This document shows, piece by piece, positions 6,293-10,942 of a DNA stretch of 10,942 nucleotides. The translations under genes and the position numbers were made by a program. The first letter of the stretch is position 1. The number at the start of each line of letters is the position of its first letter. The notes beneath the pieces are model-generated. The model was not told the DNA's origin, ran no database searches, and worked only from the letters and a program-made list of their open reading frames with translations. The stretch is taken from NCBI GenBank assembly GCA_015232935.1, contig JADFYT010000057.1, positions 1 to 10,942 on the forward strand. The letters run 5' to 3'. This DNA comes from Desulfamplus sp. GTDB taxonomy: Bacteria > Desulfobacterota > Desulfobacteria > Desulfobacterales > Desulfobacteraceae.

Positions 6293-8317
6293 TCAGATTG
6301 GTTCAGACATGGTCTGACCGTTTGGTTTTGAGTGCTGCATATTCTGCATTTTAAAGTACTCTCCACCCATTGCCATAAGCTTCTCATGAGTACCTGTCTC
6401 AACTATTTCTCCTTTGTTGATAAGGACAATTTTATCTGCGTGGGCAATGGTTGACAGCCTGTGCGCGATAACAAAGGTGGTTCTTCCCCGTATCAGGTTT
6501 CCAAGGGCTTTCTGGACAATCCGTTCAGCCTCAACATCCAACGCGGAGGTCGCTTCATCAAGAATCAGTATCGGGGCATCTTTTATAAGTGCTCTTGCAA
6601 TGCAGATTCGCTGTTTTTCTCCACCTGAAAGACGGCTGCCAAGTTCTCCTGTTATAGTGTCATATCCTTTGGGAAATCCTGTGATAAAGTCATGGGCAAA
6701 AGCTGCCTGTGCAGCCTCCTGAATCTCCTTGTCAGATGCCTCAAGCCGTCCGTAACGGATATTGTCCTTGACGCTTTCATTAAACAGAATCGGCTCCTGG
6801 GTTACAATAGAGATTTTGTTTCTGAGAGATTGCAAAGAGATATCACGTATATTTTTCCCGTCAACAAGTATCTTGCCCTCTGTTATATCATAAAATCTTG
6901 GAATCAGATTCACAAGCGATGTTTTTCCTCCTCCGCTCATTCCAACAAGTGCCACAACTTCACCTGGATTCACATCAAGGCTTATATTGGACAAAACCCA
7001 TCTCTCTTTATTTTTCTCAAAGTCTGAAGATATAGACGACGAGGATAAGGAGGAAGTCTTGAATGGTGACAAGGCAGATAAAGAAGAAGATGATGGCAAG
7101 GACACACTCCCGGATGATAAGGACGAAGCACCGGATGATAAGGCGGGGACGGCAGAGTGTGATGAGACTGAAGCAGAGGGTGAAGATACTGATGAAGAGT
7201 GTGATGAGACTGGTGAAGATGTTGATGCCTCAGGGGAAGAGGGGTATCTGAAAAATACATTCTCAAACCTGACTTCCATGCTGTTGCTGTTCCCAAGTGT
7301 TATTGCATCCGGAGACTCAATGATTTCAGATTCTCTTTCCATTATATCATAAATGCGTGTAACCGCAGCAAGCCCCTCCTGAATGGTATTGTTAAGTTTT
7401 GTAAGCTTTTTTACAGGATCATAAAGCATCATTACTGCTGTAAGAAAGGAGAAAAAGGTGCCTGTGGTGGAGGCTCCACTTATGACTCTTGAACCCCCGA
7501 ACCATATTATAAACGCAATGCCAAGCCCGCCTACAAACTCCATAACAGGTGAAGAGAGAGATTTTGCAATGACAGATTTCATCTCAAGTCTGAAAATAAT
7601 ATCGGTTTTCTTTTTGAACCTCTCTTTTTCATAACTCTCCATTGTGAATATCTTTACAACTTTAGTGCCGGAAAATGTTTCATGCAAAAACACGTTAAGA
7701 TCAGCCATCGCCTCCTGACATCCGGTGCTGAAACGCCGTACCCGCCTGCCAAATACAACAACAGGATAAAACGCTGCCGGAAGGATAAAGAATGCACCTA
7801 CAGCAAGTTTCCAGTCCATGTAAAAGATCACGCATGTCAAACCTATTACCGTGAAAAAATCACGGAGCAAACTTGTGACCGCAGTCGAGACCATGCCCTT
7901 TATGATATTGACATCATTTGTTATTCTTGACATCAGGGTACCGGTTTTTTCCCTGTGGAAAAAGGATAGGGGCAGGTCAATAATTCTTTCATACAGAGAA
8001 TTTCTGAATGATTTGATAACCTGTTCACCAACATAACTCATCCAGTACTGCTGTCCGTAGGTAGCAAGTCCCTTTAACAGAAAGATGGTAATGGCGGCCC
8101 CTGGAATAATCAGAAGGCGTGCTCTGTCCTTATTTACAAATATATCATCCAGCATTGGCTTTACAAGATATGCGGATGCCGCAGTAGATACGGCTACAAC
8201 CATCATGCAAAGCATTGCAAAAAACATCTTGTGCCAATGCTGGCCAATAACCTGAAGCAATGCCTTGTATCGCTCTGTGTGGCTACCTCCTGATATATGA
8301 AAGATCAAATTTTTCAT
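6293..8317 (-). CDS. msbA: Lipid A flippase MsbA-type ABC exporter with a Ser-rich insertion
   Basis: A 674-residue fused ABC half-transporter; the homodimer flips lipid A-core across the inner membrane. The membrane domain (about 30-300) has several hydrophobic helices and the MsbA-like segment LPLSFFHREKTGTLMSRITN (115-134). The nucleotide-binding domain has the A-loop Tyr in VFFRYPS (354-360), Walker A GMSGGGKTS (459-467), Q-loop TQEP (506-509), signature LSGGEKQR (563-570), Walker B ILILDEATSALD (583-594) and H-loop AHRLS (618-622). It is about 90 residues longer than usual MsbA (about 580). Most of the excess is a Ser/Pro/Ala-rich tract (361-436) directly after the A-loop, where homologues have a short loop. 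All catalytic motifs are intact, so it should be active. The ATG at 8317 has only a weak GGAC upstream. It is divergent from waaA and heads the leftward train. A related lipid or peptide exporter is the alternative, but the context favours MsbA. Confidence 0.93.
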   Translation of the reverse strand: MKNLIFHISGGSHTERYKALLQVIGQHWHKMFFAMLCMMVVAVSTAASAYLVKPMLDDIFVNKDRARLLIIPGAAITIFLLKGLATYGQQYWMSYVGEQVIKSFRNSLYERIIDLPLSFFHREKTGTLMSRITNDVNIIKGMVSTAVTSLLRDFFTVIGLTCVIFYMDWKLAVGAFFILPAAFYPVVVFGRRVRRFSTGCQEAMADLNVFLHETFSGTKVVKIFTMESYEKERFKKKTDIIFRLEMKSVIAKSLSSPVMEFVGGLGIAFIIWFGGSRVISGASTTGTFFSFLTAVMMLYDPVKKLTKLNNTIQEGLAAVTRIYDIMERESEIIESPDAITLGNSNSMEVRFENVFFRYPSSPEASTSSPVSSHSSSVSSPSASVSSHSAVPALSSGASSLSSGSVSLPSSSSLSALSPFKTSSLSSSSISSDFEKNKERWVLSNISLDVNPGEVVALVGMSGGGKTSLVNLIPRFYDITEGKILVDGKNIRDISLQSLRNKISIVTQEPILFNESVKDNIRYGRLEASDKEIQEAAQAAFAHDFITGFPKGYDTITGELGSRLSGGEKQRICIARALIKDAPILILDEATSALDVEAERIVQKALGNLIRGRTTFVIAHRLSTIAHADKIVLINKGEIVETGTHEKLMAMGGEYFKMQNMQHSKPNGQTMSEPI
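7010..7237 (-). repeat. Ser-rich repeat-derived insertion tract in msbA
   Basis: The tract encodes about 76 residues, around half of them Ser. On the + strand, AGAGTGTGATGAGACTG occurs at both 7154-7170 and 7196-7212 (42 bp apart), and CGGATGATAAGG at 7111-7122 and 7132-7143 (21 bp apart). Both offsets are multiples of three. The opposite strand reads as an acidic frame, a composition effect. Confidence 0.75.
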
Positions 8318-8432
8318 AAGTTGTTTTGTCCGTAATTTTTATGTGAAAGTCTCTTTGAGATAGCTGCAATCAGGAAACTTTCATTCTTCGTTGTGCCCAT
8401 CAGGGCATGGCCGTTATCCATGAAACCCAATG

Positions 8433-8502
8433 GCTGTAATAAATGCTCATGGTCGTTAGATATTCATTGTCGTTATATGCTCGTGGTCGTTATATGTTCA
8501 CA
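8433..8502 (+). repeat. 17-bp tandem array upstream of waaA
   Basis: Three head-to-tail 17-bp units beginning GTCGTTA lie at 8452-8468, 8469-8485 and 8486-8502 (the last two share GTCGTTATATG), preceded by a diverged 19-bp unit at 8433-8451. It runs straight into the core of repeat copy C. Related sequence flanks copy B once. The array lies in the 264-bp divergent msbA-waaA region, of which the rest (8318-8432) shows no clear promoter. Confidence 0.75.
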
Positions 8503-8538
8503 CCGGATTATGAAAATCAGAATGTATTTTCATGGCAA
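8501..8538 (+). repeat. Dispersed repeat, copy C core (5' of waaA)
   Basis: The reverse complement of this segment matches the units of copies A and B (four substitutions over most of its length against the consensus). It contains a perfect stem ATGAAAAT (8510-8517) with ATTTTCAT (8526-8533) and an 8-nt loop. It lies 44 nt before the waaA ATG. On the + strand it is inverted with respect to copies A and B, but because waaA points right, its orientation toward the downstream gene is the same. Confidence 0.82.
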
Positions 8539-8581
8539 GAAGTATTGTCAATATCCCAAAAATGTGAGACCATACTGTAAT

Positions 8582-10075
8582 ATGAAAAAGAGCACAATAC
8601 TATTTTTATTTTTGAATCTTTACAGGCTGATCTGGCAAATAGTTCTTCCGATTCTTGAAAGAAACCCGCGGCTCCGTCAGGGTATAAAGGAGCGGACATC
8701 ATCAGGTCATCTTGAAGAGGCGGATATATGGATACAAGGTGCATCAGCAGGAGAGTCATATCTTGCCGCAGAACTTGCAACTCATTTTTGCAATAAATCC
8801 ATATTTCCTTTAAAACCAACGAGAATCCTGCTTACATCAACCACATCCCAGGGGATGGAAAACTATCGCAAGGCATCTTCTGCCATATCTGTAGATACCG
8901 CATATTTCCCATTTGACATTCCAGATCTTATCGAAAGTGTCCTGCTCAGGGTAAAGCCATCTTTGATTATCCTTATTGAAACAGAACTGTGGCCGTCTCT
9001 TATGACAGGTGCAAAAAAACATGGCATCAGGATCGCTGTCATAAACGGCAGGCTCTCCGCTAAAAGCTATAGAAATTACATTAAAACAAGATGGTTATGG
9101 GAACAATTCTCGCCGGACATTATCCTTGCCATCAGCAACACGGACGCTCAAAGATTCAAGTCTCTTTTTCCATGTGCCAGAATCAGTGTAATGTCAAACA
9201 TGAAATTTGACACCATATCAGTTGCCGGCACGGATTTGAATGAGCCTCCGACATTTTTACCATTTATGATTTCTTCAACTGGTGGTTCCTTCTCCATACT
9301 TGCGTCTGTACGCAGAGAAGAGGAGTCTGATGTTCTTGTAATTCTCAACCAGATTCTCGCAAGGTTTCCTGATCAGGTGGTAGGACTTTTTCCAAGGCAC
9401 ACTCACAGAATCGGGTTCTGGAAAAAAACGCTTGCAAAAACAGACCTCAAATGGATACTCAGGTCAGAAATAAAAAATGTGTTTCCTGAACCTGCCATCT
9501 GCTCTGATATCCGATGCTCCTCAACCGCCCTCCGATCCTCTTGCTCTGATACCAGCTCCTCTTGTTCTGGCACCAGTTCTTCTTGTTCTGATACCCCATT
9601 TCCCTCAATTGCCCCCCGATCCCGCTCAACAGATATCCATTCCTGTACATCTGCGATCCGGTACCTCTCTACAGCAAAGCCACTATCTTCCGGCACTGTT
9701 ATTTTATGGGACACATTTGGAGAGCTAAAAAGTGCATATACCCTTGCCACGGTGGCATTTGTCGGTGGAAGCCTCAAGCCTTTGGGAGGACATAATTTCA
9801 TAGAGCCTTTAGCTTCAGGCACAGCAACGGTCACAGGCCCGTTTGTTGATGATTTTGCCTGGGTGGGAGAAGAGATATTTAACAATAACATGGTCAGAAA
9901 AGCAGCCGACAGAGATGGGGTGGTTGAGTTTATTATCTCAACCCTTAGGAATCCCCCTGACAGAAAAGAGGTTGCTGAAAAAGGGCTTGAGTATATCCGG
10001 GCAAGACAGGGCGGTACCGCAATGGCCAGCAAGATAATAAGGGATTACATGCGAGCAAGAGGTTCATATCTGTAA
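8582..10075 (+). CDS. waaA: 3-deoxy-D-manno-octulosonic acid (Kdo) transferase with a Ser/Cys-rich insertion
   Basis: A 497-residue inner-membrane-anchored glycosyltransferase (GT-B fold) that adds Kdo from CMP-Kdo to lipid IVA. An N-terminal hydrophobic anchor (about 4-25) is followed by QGASAGES (52-59), with the conserved Glu that acts as catalytic base in this family, then LLTSTTSQG (83-91), YFPFDIPDL (108-116), LIILIETELWPSL (128-140), INGRLSAKSYRNY (154-166), ILASVRREE (239-247), FPRHTHR (270-276) and the C-terminal VGGSLKPLGGHNFIEPLASG (394-413). A Ser/Cys-rich tract (about 303-372) makes it some 70 residues longer than usual (about 425). The start at 8582 matches family length; the in-frame extension back to 8393 runs through repeat DNA and has no family-like sequence. 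The ribosome-binding site is weak. Mono- versus bifunctional Kdo transfer cannot be told. Confidence 0.93.
   Translation: MKKSTILFLFLNLYRLIWQIVLPILERNPRLRQGIKERTSSGHLEEADIWIQGASAGESYLAAELATHFCNKSIFPLKPTRILLTSTTSQGMENYRKASSAISVDTAYFPFDIPDLIESVLLRVKPSLIILIETELWPSLMTGAKKHGIRIAVINGRLSAKSYRNYIKTRWLWEQFSPDIILAISNTDAQRFKSLFPCARISVMSNMKFDTISVAGTDLNEPPTFLPFMISSTGGSFSILASVRREEESDVLVILNQILARFPDQVVGLFPRHTHRIGFWKKTLAKTDLKWILRSEIKNVFPEPAICSDIRCSSTALRSSCSDTSSSCSGTSSSCSDTPFPSIAPRSRSTDIHSCTSAIRYLSTAKPLSSGTVILWDTFGELKSAYTLATVAFVGGSLKPLGGHNFIEPLASGTATVTGPFVDDFAWVGEEIFNNNMVRKAADRDGVVEFIISTLRNPPDRKEVAEKGLEYIRARQGGTAMASKIIRDYMRARGSYL
9536..9598 (+). repeat. 21-bp tandem repeat inside waaA
   Basis: Three units lie at 9536-9556, 9557-9577 and 9578-9598, differing by a few bases (TCCTCTTGCTCTGATACCAG is typical). 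They encode SSCSDTS, SSCSGTS and SSCSDTP. Partial matches extend upstream (about 9500-9516). The array forms the centre of the low-complexity insertion between FPEPA and the VILWDTFGEL segment. Confidence 0.85.
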
Positions 10076-10127
10076 AACGTCCCTGTTTGTCAAGAACACG
10101 GTGTAACATCACTTAATCATAATATTT

Positions 10128-10133
10128 TATAAT
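10128..10133 (+). promoter_or_regulatory. Possible -10 box before the THUMP methyltransferase gene
   Basis: A perfect TATAAT lies 20 nt before the ATG at 10153 in the 77-bp gap after waaA. No convincing -35 hexamer is found 16-18 bp upstream, so in AT-rich DNA this is only a candidate; read-through from waaA is equally possible. Confidence 0.25.
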
Positions 10134-10152
10134 ACATGGATACCTATTGAAC

Positions 10153-10942
10153 ATGGAATATTGCAATAACAAACAGGTAATACGCAAAAGGGCCGGAGAG
10201 CATCAGCGTTATGCGTCAGGATTCAAGTATCAGCAGGATTCTAAGTATTTCGCACAGATAGCGGAAAATTTGAGTGAGGAGGGCATCAGCGAACTTGAGG
10301 CACTCGGAGCCAAGGATATCAAACCTGCCCACAGCGGGATATATTTCAGTGCTGAAAAATATGTTTTTTACAGAATCAATTACATGTCCAGGCTCATATC
10401 AAGAGTCCTTGCCCCTCTTGAATCCTTCCCATGCAATGACAGTGATATCCTGTACAGGAATGCAAAAAAAATAAAATGGGAACTTCTTGTATCCCGCAAA
10501 ACCACTTTTTCCATAGTTTCCAATGTGTCAGACAGCACTATTGACCATTCCCAGTTTGCAGCTCTTCGTCTTAAGGATGCCATTGCAGACTATTTCAGGG
10601 AGAGAACCGGCAAGCGTCCCAATGTGGACACTGTCAACCCTGATATAATAATAAATCTTCATATTAGAAATGATATGGCAGATATCAGCGTGGATGCATC
10701 AGGGGGTGCTCTTCACAAGAGGGGCTACAGGGAGGAGTCTGTGACAGCACCCATGCAGGAGACTGTGGCTGCGGCCATTATAAGGCTTTCTGAATGGGAC
10801 GGGTCAGTGCCTCTTTATGATCCCATGTGCGGTTCAGGAACCTTGCTGTGCGAGGCATTGATGCGACATTGCAATATTCCGGCTGCCATTTTCAGGGAAA
10901 AATTTGGTTTCCAGATGCTGCCGGATTATAATCCGGAGCTAT
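10153..10942 (+). CDS. THUMP-domain class I SAM-dependent RNA methyltransferase (RlmL/YpsC family), 3' end missing
   Basis: The frame is open from ATG 10153 to the window end (263 residues). From residue 32, YFAQIAENLSEEGISELEAL and GAKDIKPAHSGIYF (52-65) match the N-terminus of the COG0116 family, followed by the THUMP RNA-binding region (about 75-185), with PNVDTVNPDIIINLHI (156-171), and HKRGYREESVTAPMQETVAA (188-207), then SAM motif I DPMCGSGTLLCEA (223-235). The family makes N2-methylguanosine in 23S rRNA (E. coli RlmL at G2445). The catalytic (N/D)PPY motif lies beyond the window, so activity and any RlmK fusion cannot be checked. About 30 basic residues precede the family's usual start, and no better start or strong ribosome-binding site is visible. 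It probably follows waaA in the same transcript. Confidence 0.9.
   Translation, partial: MEYCNNKQVIRKRAGEHQRYASGFKYQQDSKYFAQIAENLSEEGISELEALGAKDIKPAHSGIYFSAEKYVFYRINYMSRLISRVLAPLESFPCNDSDILYRNAKKIKWELLVSRKTTFSIVSNVSDSTIDHSQFAALRLKDAIADYFRERTGKRPNVDTVNPDIIINLHIRNDMADISVDASGGALHKRGYREESVTAPMQETVAAAIIRLSEWDGSVPLYDPMCGSGTLLCEALMRHCNIPAAIFREKFGFQMLPDYNPEL

Noticed and set aside
6154..6354. Open frame encoding MKMHSGFHDSGWP-like repeated peptide
   Set aside because: It is a by-product of the two repeat units read on the strand opposite the genes, and it runs into the msbA 3' end. No ribosome-binding site is seen.
6987..7352. Acidic 121-residue open frame on the + strand inside msbA
   Set aside because: It is the antisense of the Ser-rich insertion; purine-rich DNA gives an Asp/Glu frame by composition. 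No family similarity is seen, and msbA motifs are intact on the other strand.
8285..8291. Perfect AGGAGGT on the minus strand just inside msbA
   Set aside because: No start codon lies at a usable distance downstream; it simply encodes part of the GGS residues near the N-terminus.
8433..8540. CRISPR-like array upstream of waaA
   Set aside because: Units are 17 bp, contiguous without unique spacers, and no cas genes are present.
9488..9697. Frameshift or assembly error as the cause of the odd WaaA tract
   Set aside because: The frame is continuous and conserved WaaA motifs resume in the same frame on both sides; exact 21-bp units explain the tract.

Overview
The window looks like chromosomal DNA of a Gram-negative, probably Desulfobacterota (Desulfobacteraceae-like) bacterium. 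This rests on lipopolysaccharide genes (msbA, waaA) lying beside a yicC-remA-gmk block, a DUF4416 gene, moderately AT-rich DNA, and the sequence character of the encoded proteins. The lineage is inferred from gene content and was not searched.

Layout. (1) Positions 1-1044 (+) hold the 3' part of a gene for a formylglycine-generating-enzyme-fold (SUMF1) protein with a strongly acidic N-terminal stretch; its start lies outside the window. (2) It converges on a long leftward gene train (8317 down to 1086): msbA, a Trm112-like zinc-ribbon gene, a DUF4416 gene, yicC, remA, gmk, an AI-2E/PerM-family membrane protein and rlmB. Trm112-like/DUF4416 overlap by ATGA, DUF4416/yicC abut with no gap, and gmk and the PerM-family gene are close. 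Two gaps of about 165 bp (before gmk and before the Trm112-like gene) hold copies of one repeat. (3) A 264-bp divergent region (8318-8581) separates msbA from rightward waaA (Kdo transferase), followed by a THUMP-domain RNA methyltransferase cut by the window end.

Functional themes are outer-membrane lipid A/LPS assembly (msbA, waaA), RNA modification and decay (rlmB, yicC, the THUMP methyltransferase, possibly the Trm112-like protein), nucleotide supply (gmk) and a RemA-type DNA-binding regulator.

Two things stand out. First, four otherwise ordinary core proteins (RlmB, the PerM-family protein, MsbA, WaaA) each carry an in-frame, low-complexity insertion, several visibly made of short tandem DNA repeats whose unit is a multiple of three (15, 21 and 27 bp). 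Second, a dispersed repeat with a conserved small hairpin sits 5' of gmk, of the Trm112-like gene and of waaA, in the same orientation relative to the downstream gene each time. The gmk copy abuts a larger hairpin whose loop could pair with the gmk ribosome-binding site. No CRISPR array, tRNA, rRNA, insertion sequence or transposase was seen.
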